Below, one piece after another: positions 34,335 to 44,405 of a DNA stretch of 64,000 bases; position 1 is the first letter of the stretch; each line of letters begins with the position of its first letter. Source of the stretch: Microbacterium foliorum (GTDB lineage: Bacteria; Actinomycetota; Actinomycetes; Actinomycetales; Microbacteriaceae); assembly GCF_003367705.1 (NCBI RefSeq), contig NZ_CP031425.1:1426001-1490000 (forward strand), given 5' to 3'. The position numbers and the translations under genes were made by a program. Under the pieces are notes generated by a model that saw only the letters and a program-made list of their open reading frames with translations, had not been told where the DNA came from and did not search any database.

Positions 34335-35975
34335 ATGGCAGAACTATCGATCAGCCCCGACGTCATCCGTGACGCGCTGAAGGACTTCGCCGCCGCCTAC
34401 GAGCCCACCGGGGCAGCGGCGACCGAGGTCGGCACCGTCATCGACGCAGCGGATGGAATCGCGCACGTCGAGGGCCTGCCCGGCGTCATGGCCAACGAGC
34501 TCGTGGCCTTCGCGAACGGCACCAAGGGCCTCGCGCTGAGCCTCGACCAGGACCAGATCGGTGTGGTCGTCCTCGGCGACTTCACCGGTGTCGAAGCAGG
34601 ACAGGAAGTCACCCGCACGGGTGAGGTCCTCTCCGTGCCCGTCGGCGACGGCTACCTGGGTCGCGTCGTCGACCCGCTGGGAAACCCGATCGACGGCCTC
34701 GGCTCGATCGCCACCGAGGGCTCGCGTGAGCTCGAGCTGCAGGCGCCCGGCGTCATGCAGCGCAAGTCGGTGCACGAGCCGATGCAGACCGGCATCAAGG
34801 CGATCGACGCCATGATCCCCGTCGGCCGCGGCCAGCGTCAGCTGATCATCGGCGACCGCCAGACCGGTAAGACCGCGATCGCGATCGACACGATCATCAA
34901 CCAGAAGGACAACTGGGAGTCGGGCGACGTCAACAAGCAGGTGCGCTGCATCTACGTCGCTATCGGACAGAAGGGCTCGACCATCGCCTCGGTGAAGGGC
35001 GCGCTCGAAGAGGCCGGCGCCCTGGAGTACACCACGATCGTGGCAGCTCCGGCGTCCGACCCCGCCGGCTTCAAGTACCTCGCTCCCTACACCGGTTCGG
35101 CCATCGGCCAGCACTGGATGTACGGCGGCAAGCACGTCCTGATCATCTTCGACGACCTGTCGAAGCAGGCCGAGGCGTACCGCGCCGTGTCGCTGCTGCT
35201 GCGTCGCCCGCCGGGCCGCGAGGCGTACCCGGGTGACGTCTTCTACCTGCACTCCCGTCTGCTCGAGCGTTGCGCGAAGCTCTCCGACGAGCTCGGCGCC
35301 GGTTCGATGACGGGTCTGCCGATCATCGAGACCAAGGCCAACGACGTCTCGGCATACATCCCGACCAACGTGATCTCGATCACCGACGGCCAGATCTTCC
35401 TGCAGTCCGACCTCTTCAACGCCAACCAGCGTCCTGCGGTCGACGTGGGTATCTCGGTGTCGCGAGTCGGCGGTGACGCTCAGGTCAAGTCGATCAAGAA
35501 GGTCTCGGGAACGCTCAAGCTCGAACTCGCTCAGTACCGCTCGCTCGAGGCCTTCGCGATGTTCGCATCCGACCTCGACCAGGCGTCGCGTCGTCAGCTC
35601 TCCCGTGGTGCGCGTCTGACCGAGCTGCTCAAGCAGCCCCAGTACTCGCCGTACCCCGTCGAGGAGCAGGTCGTCTCGATCTGGGCCGGAACCAAGGGCA
35701 AGCTCGACACCATCGAGGTCGCGGACGTCCTCCGTTTCGAGCGCGAGCTCCTGGACTACCTTCGTCGCAACACCAAGGTGCTCGACACCCTGCGCGAGAC
35801 CAACGTCCTCGATGACGACACGGTCGCAGAGCTCGAGAAGCACACGGACGCTTTCCTCCTGGAGTTCCAGGGTGGCAAGGGGCAGGCCATCGGCGCCCCC
35901 GGTCACGAGGAGCACGGTGCGGCCGAGGCCGACGACGTCAACCAGGAGAAGATCGTCAAGGGTCGTCGCGCGTAA
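34335..35975 (+). CDS. atpA: ATP synthase subunit alpha
   Basis: Alpha is the non-catalytic nucleotide-binding subunit of F1. The 546-residue protein contains Walker [15 protein letters not shown] near residue 172, [15 protein letters not shown] (Walker B region) and the signature [18 protein letters not shown] with the arginine-finger region. The C-terminus carries an actinobacterial extension ([20 protein letters not shown]). Such C-terminal extensions of alpha restrict ATP hydrolysis in mycobacteria; whether this one does is unknown. AAAGGGAAGACA precedes the ATG. Confidence 0.98.
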   Translation: MAELSISPDVIRDALKDFAAAYEPTGAAATEVGTVIDAADGIAHVEGLPGVMANELVAFANGTKGLALSLDQDQIGVVVLGDFTGVEAGQEVTRTGEVLSVPVGDGYLGRVVDPLGNPIDGLGSIATEGSRELELQAPGVMQRKSVHEPMQTGIKAIDAMIPVGRGQRQLIIGDRQTGKTAIAIDTIINQKDNWESGDVNKQVRCIYVAIGQKGSTIASVKGALEEAGALEYTTIVAAPASDPAGFKYLAPYTGSAIGQHWMYGGKHVLIIFDDLSKQAEAYRAVSLLLRRPPGREAYPGDVFYLHSRLLERCAKLSDELGAGSMTGLPIIETKANDVSAYIPTNVISITDGQIFLQSDLFNANQRPAVDVGISVSRVGGDAQVKSIKKVSGTLKLELAQYRSLEAFAMFASDLDQASRRQLSRGARLTELLKQPQYSPYPVEEQVVSIWAGTKGKLDTIEVADVLRFERELLDYLRRNTKVLDTLRETNVLDDDTVAELEKHTDAFLLEFQGGKGQAIGAPGHEEHGAAEADDVNQEKIVKGRRA

Positions 35976-35995
35976 TCGCGTGAGGAACTGATTTC

Positions 35996-36895
35996 ATGGG
36001 CGCTCAACTCAGGGTCTACAAGCAGAAGATCTCTTCTGCTCAGACGACCAAGAAGATCACGAAGGCGATGGAACTCATCGCGGCTTCGCGCATCCAGAAG
36101 GCGATGGGACGTGTCAAAGCGTCCAGTCCCTTCGCGCGTGCCGTGACGAGGGCCGTGTCCGCCGTCGCGACGCACTCGAACGTCGACCACCCGCTCACCC
36201 GCGAGCCCGAGACGATCCGCCGCTCCGCGGTCGTGATCTTCTCGTCGGACCGGGGACTTGCCGGAGCCTTCAACTCGCAGATCCTCCGAGAGGGTCTCGA
36301 GGTGGCGGAGCTCCTGCGCAGTCAGGGCAAGGAGCCGGTGTTCTACCTCGTCGGTCGCAAGGCCGTCGGCTACTTCCAGTTCCGTCGCATCGCGGCGGCC
36401 GCGGAGTGGACCGGCGACACCGACACCCCGTCGTTCCACACGGCGGAGGAGATCTCGGCCACGCTGCTCGAGGACTTCTCCCGCGGTGCGGACGAGGGCG
36501 GAGTCGACGAGATCCACCTCGTGTACAACCGCTTCGTCAGCATGATGACGCAGTCGCCGGAATCCGTGCGCCTGCTTCCGCTGGAGATCGCGGAAGCCGA
36601 TGACTCGGAAGCGGGAAGCGCCGTCTACCCGCTCTACGAGTTCGAGCCGGATGCCGAGACAGTCCTCGACGCGATCCTGCCGGTGTACATCCAGAGCCGC
36701 GTCTTCAACGCTCTCCTGCAGTCGTCTGCTGCCAAGCAGGCTGCGACGCAGAAGGCGATGAAGTCGGCCAGCGACAACGCCGACAAGCTCATCACCGACT
36801 ACACCCGTCTGCGCAACAACGCGCGTCAGGCGGAGATCACGCAGCAGATCGCGGAGATCGTCGGCGGCGCCGACGCACTCTCGTCGAGCAAATAG
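35996..36895 (+). CDS. atpG: ATP synthase subunit gamma
   Basis: Gamma is the central rotor shaft. The 299-residue protein begins [20 protein letters not shown] with the N-terminal helix [16 protein letters not shown], and ends in the partner helix with [20 protein letters not shown] and the conserved [20 protein letters not shown]. The middle has the Rossmann-like domain with [17 protein letters not shown]. It starts 20 bp after atpA. Confidence 0.97.
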   Translation: MGAQLRVYKQKISSAQTTKKITKAMELIAASRIQKAMGRVKASSPFARAVTRAVSAVATHSNVDHPLTREPETIRRSAVVIFSSDRGLAGAFNSQILREGLEVAELLRSQGKEPVFYLVGRKAVGYFQFRRIAAAAEWTGDTDTPSFHTAEEISATLLEDFSRGADEGGVDEIHLVYNRFVSMMTQSPESVRLLPLEIAEADDSEAGSAVYPLYEFEPDAETVLDAILPVYIQSRVFNALLQSSAAKQAATQKAMKSASDNADKLITDYTRLRNNARQAEITQQIAEIVGGADALSSSK

Positions 36896-38371
<1,476 letters not shown>

Positions 38372-38373
38372 CC

Positions 38374-38634
38374 ATGGCGCTGCACGTCAGCCTCGTCTCC
38401 GCGGACGCGGAGGTCTGGACGGGAGAGGCGAGCCTCGTCGTCGCCAAGACCGTCGAGGGCGAGATCGGCTTCATGAGCGGCCACGAGCCGGTTCTGGCGA
38501 TCCTCGCTCAGGGCGAGGTCCGTATCACGCAGACCGACGGCACGAAGGTGCTCGCCAACGCGCAGGACGGCTTCCTCTCCATGGAGAGCGACGTCCTGAC
38601 GATCGTGGCGGGCAACGCGGCCCTCATCGCGTAG
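38374..38634 (+). CDS. atpC: ATP synthase subunit epsilon (short form)
   Basis: Epsilon is the rotor subunit linking gamma to the c-ring. The 86-residue protein holds only the N-terminal beta-sandwich (LHVSLVSADAEVWTGEASLV, EIGFMSGHEPVLAILAQGEV); the C-terminal two-helix inhibitory domain of the E. coli protein is absent. So inhibition of ATP hydrolysis by epsilon helices is not expected. ATG at 38374 follows CAGAAGGAGAACGG. It closes the operon and is followed by a strong terminator. Confidence 0.96.
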   Translation: MALHVSLVSADAEVWTGEASLVVAKTVEGEIGFMSGHEPVLAILAQGEVRITQTDGTKVLANAQDGFLSMESDVLTIVAGNAALIA

Positions 38635-38646
38635 CAGTCCGTTCAT

Positions 38647-38689
38647 CGCGTCCGCCCCGGCACCCTTCGTGGGTCCCGGGGCGGACGCG
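38647..38689 (+). terminator. Terminator of the ATP synthase operon
   Basis: A 14-bp perfect stem, CGCGTCCGCCCCGG (38647-38660) with CCGGGGCGGACGCG (38676-38689). A smaller ACCC/GGGT stem with loop TTCGT lies inside. It starts 12 bp after the atpC stop. Confidence 0.9.
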
Positions 38690-38708
38690 TCTGCATCCCC
38701 GAGGTCCC

Positions 38709-39455
38709 ATGAAGATCCTGCTCCCGCCGTCCGAGACCAAGCGTCCTGGCGGTGACGGCGCACCGCTCGATGTCGGCTCGCTGGCGCTTCCGTCGCTGCG
38801 CGACGAGCGGCTGGCGGTCGTCGACGCTCTGGTCGCGCTCTCCGCCGACGAGGACGCCGCTCGTGCGGTGCTCAAGCTCAGCACGAAGCAGGGCGGAGAT
38901 GTGCTGCACAATCGGATGCTGCGCTCCGCAGTCACGATGCCGGCGGTCGACAGGTACACGGGAGTGCTGTACGACGCGCTCGACGCGTCGTCGCTCTCGC
39001 CGGCATCCCGACGTTGGCTCGGCGCGCATGTGTGGATCCATTCGGCGCCGCTCGGGCCGATCGGCGCCCTCGATCCGATCCCGCAGTACCGGCTGGCAGC
39101 GGGTGTGTCCGTGCCCGGTCTGCCTGCGCTGCGCCGGCACTGGGCGGCTCCGACGTCCGCGGCGATCGCGGAGGAGGATCCCCCCTTCGTCCTCGACCTG
39201 CGCAGCGAGGCGTATGTCGCGCTCGGGCCGGTCCCGCAGTCCGTCGCGTCGGTGTACGTGCGCGTGGTGACAGAGCACGGTAGAGCGCTCAATCACTTCA
39301 ACAAGAAGTCGAAGGGACTGCTCACCCGGGCATTGGCGGAGGATCGACCCCGCGTCGGATCGCTGCGGGGCCTGCGTCGCTGGGCGGAACCGCGGGGATT
39401 CGTGCTCCGCGACACCGACGAGCACGGCGTGGTGGAGCTCGTCGTCGCCGAGTGA
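38709..39455 (+). CDS. yaaA: YaaA/DUF328 family protein (peroxide stress-related)
   Basis: YaaA proteins bind DNA and lower free iron under peroxide stress in E. coli; the exact chemistry is not known. The 248-residue product opens with the signature MKILLPPSETKRPGG and contains LSTKQGGDVLHNRML, YTGVLYDALDASSLS and the C-terminal NHFNKKSKGLLTRALAED, all family marks. ATG at 38709 has GAGGT 4-5 nt upstream. It lies 20 bp after the ATP operon terminator and is probably transcribed separately or by read-through. Confidence 0.88.
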   Translation: MKILLPPSETKRPGGDGAPLDVGSLALPSLRDERLAVVDALVALSADEDAARAVLKLSTKQGGDVLHNRMLRSAVTMPAVDRYTGVLYDALDASSLSPASRRWLGAHVWIHSAPLGPIGALDPIPQYRLAAGVSVPGLPALRRHWAAPTSAAIAEEDPPFVLDLRSEAYVALGPVPQSVASVYVRVVTEHGRALNHFNKKSKGLLTRALAEDRPRVGSLRGLRRWAEPRGFVLRDTDEHGVVELVVAE

Positions 39456-39486
39456 GCGTCGCGCGGCGCGCGCCGTCCGTGTGTCG

Positions 39487-39516
39487 TTGCCCCGTATATC
39501 AGCGCACCGATATGGT
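39487..39516 (+). promoter_or_regulatory. Candidate promoter of the DUF5684 gene
   Basis: TTGCCC (39487-39492) and TATGGT (39511-39516) are separated by 18 bp, giving a leader of about 45 nt to the ATG at 39566. This is a moderate match to a sigma-A-type promoter. Confidence 0.4.
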
Positions 39517-39565
39517 TGGTGTCGCGGCGCGCACGGCGTCCGCTCCATCGGATCCGGAGGGGATC

Positions 39566-40438
39566 ATGTACGACGACTACGACTATTACGGATACGGTCT
39601 ATCGGGCGGCGCGCTCGTCGCCGTCATCCTGCTATACACGGTCCTGCCGCTCGCGATCTACGCACTCTACGCGTGGTTCTACATGAAAGTCTTCGAAAAG
39701 GCTGGCGTGCAGGGCAAGTGGCGTGCGTGGGTTCCCGTCTACAACTCGATGATCTTCTACAAGCTCGGCGATCTCAGCCCGTGGTTGTTGCTCTACGTCC
39801 TCGGTGGGGCTGTGCTCGGAGCGATCATTCCCTTCCTCGGTTGGTTCCTCATCCTCCCGCTGGTCGGCATCGCCGCGCGCATCCTCGATCTCATGGTCGC
39901 GTGGCGGGTGGGGCTGAAGCTTCAGAAGGACGCCGTCTGGGTGATCCTGTACTTCTTCCTGCCTTTCATCTGGCTGGGTATCCAGGCCTTCGACAAGTCG
40001 CGTTGGAACCCGAACATCGCGCCGGCGCCGTGGGCGACGAAGGGTCTCCTCGCCGACAACACCGTGTGGCAGGGCATTCCCGTGCAGCCGCGTCCGGCGG
40101 CGGGCCCCGGCTACGGCGCACCGCAGGGGTACGGCGCCCCGCAGGGTTACGCCCCGCCGGCGCCGCAGGGCTACACGCCTCCGGCCCAGCCCGGGTACGC
40201 ACCGCCCGCGCAGCCCGGATACGCGCCTCCGCCCGCACCGTCGAACCCGGCCGCTCCCGGCGTCCCGCCGGCAGCTCCCTCGGCTCCGCCCGCAGGCCCG
40301 CCGGCAGCTCCCTCGGCACCGCCCGCAGGCCCGCCGGCTCCTCCGGCGGCTCCGCCCGCAGGCCCGCCGGCACCTCCGACGGCTCCGCCCGCGGCTCCGC
40401 CGGCTCCGCCGACGGACCCCACGCAGCCTCCGGCGTGA
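39566..40438 (+). CDS. DUF5684-type membrane protein with Pro/Ala-rich repetitive tail
   Basis: The 290-residue protein has an acidic/Tyr-rich start (MYDDYDYYGYG), three to four membrane helices (residues about 12-140), then a tail of about 120 residues made of GYGAPQ/GYAPPAQ repeats and an 11-residue PPAAPSAPPAG-like repeat. The motif GKWRAWVPVYNSMIFYKLGD after helix 1 is typical of DUF5684, found near signal peptidase-like proteins. The tail looks disordered. ATG at 39566 has CGGAGGGG upstream; in-frame GTGs further back lie before the putative promoter. Function unknown. Terminator follows at once. Confidence 0.8.
   Translation: MYDDYDYYGYGLSGGALVAVILLYTVLPLAIYALYAWFYMKVFEKAGVQGKWRAWVPVYNSMIFYKLGDLSPWLLLYVLGGAVLGAIIPFLGWFLILPLVGIAARILDLMVAWRVGLKLQKDAVWVILYFFLPFIWLGIQAFDKSRWNPNIAPAPWATKGLLADNTVWQGIPVQPRPAAGPGYGAPQGYGAPQGYAPPAPQGYTPPAQPGYAPPAQPGYAPPPAPSNPAAPGVPPAAPSAPPAGPPAAPSAPPAGPPAPPAAPPAGPPAPPTAPPAAPPAPPTDPTQPPA
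40265..40396 (+). repeat. 33-bp repeat encoding PPAAPSAPPAG-like units in the DUF5684 gene
   Basis: Four units (40265, 40298, 40331, 40364) code for eleven-residue Pro/Ala/Gly blocks. The first two differ at one base, and the others diverge more. Because 33 is a multiple of three, gain or loss of a unit keeps the frame. Confidence 0.75.
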
Positions 40439-40446
40439 CCTCGTGA

Positions 40447-40480
40447 CACAGAGCCCCCGACTCCGGTCGGGGGCTCTGTG
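40447..40480 (+). terminator. Terminator after the DUF5684 gene
   Basis: A 15-bp perfect stem, CACAGAGCCCCCGAC (40447-40461) with GTCGGGGGCTCTGTG (40466-40480) and loop TCCG, starting 8 bp after the stop codon. Confidence 0.9.
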
Positions 40481-40606
40481 CGGTCCCGGCCATGCTCCGC
40501 GATTGCGGGAGGGTCGTCGCGAGGCGATAACGTGGAGTAATGGTGTCCACTACGATGTGTGAGTATCCCGGCGCGGACCGACCCGCAGGAATTTCGGAGG
40601 CGACGA

Positions 40607-41458
40607 GTGTCTGACACGACGACGAGCACGCGAAGCGTGACGGTCGCTCAGCGCCCGCTCCTGCTGTCCTGGGCGGGGGTCACCGACGTCGGACGCCGGC
40701 GCGAGACCAACCAGGACGCGTTCTTCGCGGAATACCCGCTGTTCATCGTCGCGGACGGCATGGGCGGTCACGCGGGCGGCGAGATCGCCAGCCGCAGCAC
40801 GGTCACCCGCCTGCAGGCGGTGGCGACGTCCGGTTCCGTGGGGCGTGCGTCGATCGAAGGTGCGCTCGAGCTCGCGGTCGCGGACATCGCGGATCACCCA
40901 GAGGCCACGGACGAGGGCACCGGCACCACTCTCACCGGAGTGTTCCTGGAGTTCGACGAGGAGGAGCCGCACTGGGCTGCGCTGAACATCGGAGATTCCC
41001 GGGTGTATCTGCTCCGGGATGACCGACTCATCCAGGTGACCACCGATCACTCCGTCGTCCAGGAGCTCATCGCTGCCGGCAAGATCAGCCCCGAGGAGGC
41101 CGAGGGCCATCCGTACAGCAACGTGATCACGCGCGCGGTCGGGGCGAGCGAGCTCACAGCGCCCGACTACGTGACGATCGATGTGCGGGCCGGAGACCGG
41201 TTCGTGATCTGCTCCGACGGACTCACCAAAGAGCTGACCGACTACGGCATCCAGCACTTCCTGCGCGCGAACGCCGATCCCGCCGCCGCCGTCGATGCGA
41301 TGCTCGCCGCCGCGCTCGAGAACGGCGGACGAGACAACGTCACGCTCGTCGTCGTCCAGGTGTCCGACGAGTCATCGAGCACCGACTCCTCGTCGTCCGA
41401 TGCAGCGACAGCCGCGGTCGACGACGTCTCCTCCACCGAAGACCGTCAGTCCGACTAG
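40607..41458 (+). CDS. PP2C-type protein serine/threonine phosphatase
   Basis: This PPM-family phosphatase removes phosphate from Ser/Thr of proteins using two Mn/Mg ions. The 283-residue protein has the PPM motifs in order: DVGRRRETNQDAFF, IVADGMGGHAGGE (metal-binding Asp), GTGTTLTGVFLEF, NIGDSRVYLLRDDRL, ICSDGLTKELTD and RDNVTLVVVQV. There is no membrane helix; the C-terminus is a Ser/Asp-rich tail that may itself be modified. The GTG at 40607 is chosen for its GGAGG ribosome site. No partner kinase or FHA protein is in the window. It lies 57 bp before the EccC-like gene, so the two may act together. Confidence 0.93.
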   Translation: MSDTTTSTRSVTVAQRPLLLSWAGVTDVGRRRETNQDAFFAEYPLFIVADGMGGHAGGEIASRSTVTRLQAVATSGSVGRASIEGALELAVADIADHPEATDEGTGTTLTGVFLEFDEEEPHWAALNIGDSRVYLLRDDRLIQVTTDHSVVQELIAAGKISPEEAEGHPYSNVITRAVGASELTAPDYVTIDVRAGDRFVICSDGLTKELTDYGIQHFLRANADPAAAVDAMLAAALENGGRDNVTLVVVQVSDESSSTDSSSSDAATAAVDDVSSTEDRQSD

Positions 41459-41515
41459 CGCTCCGCGGCCTGGGGAGGGCTCCCGTGCCCTCCTGATCCG
41501 GGGTGCACTGAAGGG

Positions 41516-44332
41516 ATGGAATCTCTTCCGATAGTCATCCCGTCTGCGCCGGCTCCGGTGCGTCGCCCGCCGACACCCTTCGTGGCAGCTCTTGTGCCGG
41601 TCGCTGCGGGCGTCGGGCTGTGGGCGGTCACCGGCTCGCTGTTCTCGCTCTGCTTCGCGGCCCTGGGGCCTCTGATGATCTTCGCCTCGCTCATCGACGG
41701 CGCCCGATCCCGCCGCCGTTCTCGTCGCGAGGGTGCGGTGGAGAATGCGAAGGCGTGGACGCGCGTCGAGGAGCAGCTGGCCGGCCAGCATGACGAGGAG
41801 CGCCAGGGGCGCTGGCATCGTCACCCGGATGCCGCGGCCTGTCTGGACCAGCCCCCTCTGCGGGGTTCGGACCCTCTCGGGCCTCGCACCGAGATCGTGG
41901 TGGGCAGCGGAACGGGGGTGAGCGTCGTGCGTGCATCCGGCGGAGACGGGGAGCGTGAGCGTGCTTTCCGCGAGCGCTGCGGTCGTCTCGAGGACGTGCC
42001 CGTCACTGTGCCGCTCGGAGGCGGTGTGGCTCTGCGCGGCGGGCGTCCGCTGGTGGAATCGGTGGCAAGGGCACTCGCGCTGCAGCTTGCTCTGAGATTC
42101 GGTGCCGCGCAGATGACGATCTGCGGCGACGGGCTCGACGACTGGGGACTCGCCCAGCTGCCGCAGGCGAAGGCGGCTCGTCGTGGCGCCTTCCGTCTCG
42201 GGGTCGCTCGCGCGGGTTCGCGGCGTCCGGACTGCGACAGCGTGATCTGGATGCTGCACCGGGGCGACGATGTCGCCGAGGGGATCACCACGGTGATCGA
42301 CATCGACGAGCCGACCCGTGCTTTCGTGCGCACACCGCAGGGCGTCGTCCGGGTGGCCGTCGAGGGGCTGTCCCACGACCAGGCCGTCGCGATCGCCCAG
42401 ACCCGAGTGGGGGAGGCAGAGGAGGTCGAGACCCTTCCCGCGGAGATCGCGCTCGGCGGGCTGCGTCAGCAGAAGTCCTCGAGCGGGCTGCCCGCCACGA
42501 TCGGCCGCGGAGAGCGCGACGACGTGGCGCTGGACATCGTCGAGGACGGTCCGCACGCGATCGTCACCGGCACCACGGGCTCCGGGAAGAGCGAGCTGCT
42601 GGTCTCGTGGGTGACCGCGATCGCGACCGCGCACGGCCCCGATCGGGTGGTGTTCGTGCTCGCCGACTTCAAGGGAGGTACGGCGTTCGACCCTCTCAGG
42701 GCGCTGCCCCAGGTCGCCGCCGTCATCACGGATCTCGATGACGAGGGCGCCCGGCGCGGAGTGACCAGCCTGAGTGCCGAGCTGCGGCGCCGAGAGTCGG
42801 TGCTCGCCGGCGCCGGAGTCCGCGATGTGCGGGAGAGTGACATGCCTCGGCTCGTCATCGTGGTCGACGAGTTCGCGGCCCTTCTGCAGGAGCACCCCGA
42901 TCTGGGGGCGGTCTTCACCGACATCGCCGCGCGCGGGCGCGCGCTGGGAATGCATCTGATCCTCGGCACGCAGCGTGCGTCGGGGGTCATCCGGGATGCG
43001 CTGGCGTCGAACTGCCCGCTGCGGGTCAGCCTCCGAGTGTCGGACTCCGCCGACAGCCGAGCCGTCATCGGCACGGACGCTGCTGCCGAGCTGCCGGGGG
43101 GAGTCGCGTCACGGGGTGTGGCACTGGCACGGAGACCGCAGGACGACCAGGCGCGGGTGATGCGAGTCGCCCTGACCGACGCTGCGGACATCCGAGCCGT
43201 GGCGGCGCTGTGGTCGCAGGCTGAGACGCCGCAGAGCCCCTGGCTTCCCGCCCTGGAACGACGGATCCCCTTGAGCGATGTGGGTGATCAGCACGCTGAC
43301 CGCGTGATCCTCGGCCGCGTCGACGACCCGGAGCACCAGCGACAGCCGCTCGACACGCTGGCGGTCGGGGCGGACCGCGGGCTGAGCGTGGTCGGCGCTG
43401 CGGGCTCGGGCCGCACCTCCGTCCTACGCGCACTCGCGGCGCAGGACGAGGCGGCGCTGTGGATCCCGCGCGACCCGGAGGAGGCCTGGGACATGGCCGT
43501 GGCGCTCTCGTCGGGAGGTGTCAGGCCGCCCCGTCTCGTGCTGTGCGACGACATCGACGTCCAGGTCGACGGCCTGCCCGCGGACTACGCGCAGCACTTG
43601 ATGCACCTGTGGGAGCAGATCCTGCGGAACAACACGGACACGACCTTCGTGCTGACTTCCGCACGTGCGGGCGGAGCCGTGGGCCGCGTGCTCGACATCC
43701 TGCCGCGGAGAGGGCTGCTGCGGATGCGGAGCAGAGTCGATCACCTGGCGGCGGGAGGCGATGCGCGCGGTTTCGAGTCGGAGCGACCGCCAGGACGGAT
43801 GCGGATCGGCGATCGCGAGATCCAGGTCGTCTGGGTGCCGGACTCGGCAGCGCAGGTGCCCGGGACGGGCGGGGAGGATGCGGTGGCGGAGCGCGTGGGC
43901 AGGCGCGGTGGCGTGAGCGTCCGGCACACAACGTCGCGGCGTCGGGCGAGCGACGGGTGGGCGCCGCGGCTTCCTCTCACAGGCCTGGTCACCGCCGGAG
44001 CCCCTGCGGTCGCCGAGGCGCTGTCCGCTGTGTTCGCTGAGTGCGACGTCCTGTGCCTGTCGGCCGCGCCCGGCGGTGTCCTACTCTCCGACCGTCCGGC
44101 GATCCTGATCGGCGAACCCGAGGCGTGGCAGCGCGACTGGTCTCTCTGGCAGCGGGTGCGCCGAGAGGGGGAAGTGCTCGTCAGAGCAGAGAACGCCGTC
44201 GAGCTGCGCCAGCTGGCGGGTGTACGAGACCTTCCGCCGTTCGCCCGACAGCACGCGGGCCGTGCGTGGTCGATGGTGGCGGATTCCGCACCCAGACGGG
44301 TCTCGATCCCGGCTCTCGCGGCGCGGCGGTGA
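41516..44332 (+). CDS. Orphan EccC/FtsK-SpoIIIE-type ATPase
   Basis: The 938-residue membrane ATPase resembles EccC of type VII secretion. Two N-terminal helices (residues about 22-62) are followed by a linker and an FtsK/SpoIIIE domain with an intact Walker A (TGTTGSGKSELL, near residue 350), VLADFKGGTAFDPL, Walker B (RLVIVVDEFAALLQ) and the sensor LILGTQRAS. A second P-loop-like GAAGSGRTSVLRAL near residue 627 with LVLCDDIDV is partly conserved. A third region (from about 810) has lost its P-loop. EccC proteins normally have three ATPase domains and about 1,300 residues, so this one is shortened. No WXG100 proteins, EccB, EccD or mycosin are nearby, so its substrate is unknown. Confidence 0.85.
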   Translation: MESLPIVIPSAPAPVRRPPTPFVAALVPVAAGVGLWAVTGSLFSLCFAALGPLMIFASLIDGARSRRRSRREGAVENAKAWTRVEEQLAGQHDEERQGRWHRHPDAAACLDQPPLRGSDPLGPRTEIVVGSGTGVSVVRASGGDGERERAFRERCGRLEDVPVTVPLGGGVALRGGRPLVESVARALALQLALRFGAAQMTICGDGLDDWGLAQLPQAKAARRGAFRLGVARAGSRRPDCDSVIWMLHRGDDVAEGITTVIDIDEPTRAFVRTPQGVVRVAVEGLSHDQAVAIAQTRVGEAEEVETLPAEIALGGLRQQKSSSGLPATIGRGERDDVALDIVEDGPHAIVTGTTGSGKSELLVSWVTAIATAHGPDRVVFVLADFKGGTAFDPLRALPQVAAVITDLDDEGARRGVTSLSAELRRRESVLAGAGVRDVRESDMPRLVIVVDEFAALLQEHPDLGAVFTDIAARGRALGMHLILGTQRASGVIRDALASNCPLRVSLRVSDSADSRAVIGTDAAAELPGGVASRGVALARRPQDDQARVMRVALTDAADIRAVAALWSQAETPQSPWLPALERRIPLSDVGDQHADRVILGRVDDPEHQRQPLDTLAVGADRGLSVVGAAGSGRTSVLRALAAQDEAALWIPRDPEEAWDMAVALSSGGVRPPRLVLCDDIDVQVDGLPADYAQHLMHLWEQILRNNTDTTFVLTSARAGGAVGRVLDILPRRGLLRMRSRVDHLAAGGDARGFESERPPGRMRIGDREIQVVWVPDSAAQVPGTGGEDAVAERVGRRGGVSVRHTTSRRRASDGWAPRLPLTGLVTAGAPAVAEALSAVFAECDVLCLSAAPGGVLLSDRPAILIGEPEAWQRDWSLWQRVRREGEVLVRAENAVELRQLAGVRDLPPFARQHAGRAWSMVADSAPRRVSIPALAARR

Positions 44333-44336
44333 ACTT

Positions 44337-44405
44337 CGCGGAGCCGGCGGGGCTCAGGGGGCGGAGCCGGCGCGGCTCAGAGCGCGGAGCCGGCGGGGCT
44401 CAGAG
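44337..44405. repeat. Three tandem 23-bp hairpin-forming units between convergent genes
   Basis: Units start at 44337, 44360 and 44383, with a degenerate fourth after 44405. Each contains GAGCC and GGCTC around a 5-bp loop, so each can fold into a hairpin. The repeat fills the gap between the EccC-like gene (ends 44332) and the asparaginase gene, whose stop codon lies inside the array. It may work as a bidirectional terminator. Confidence 0.8.
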
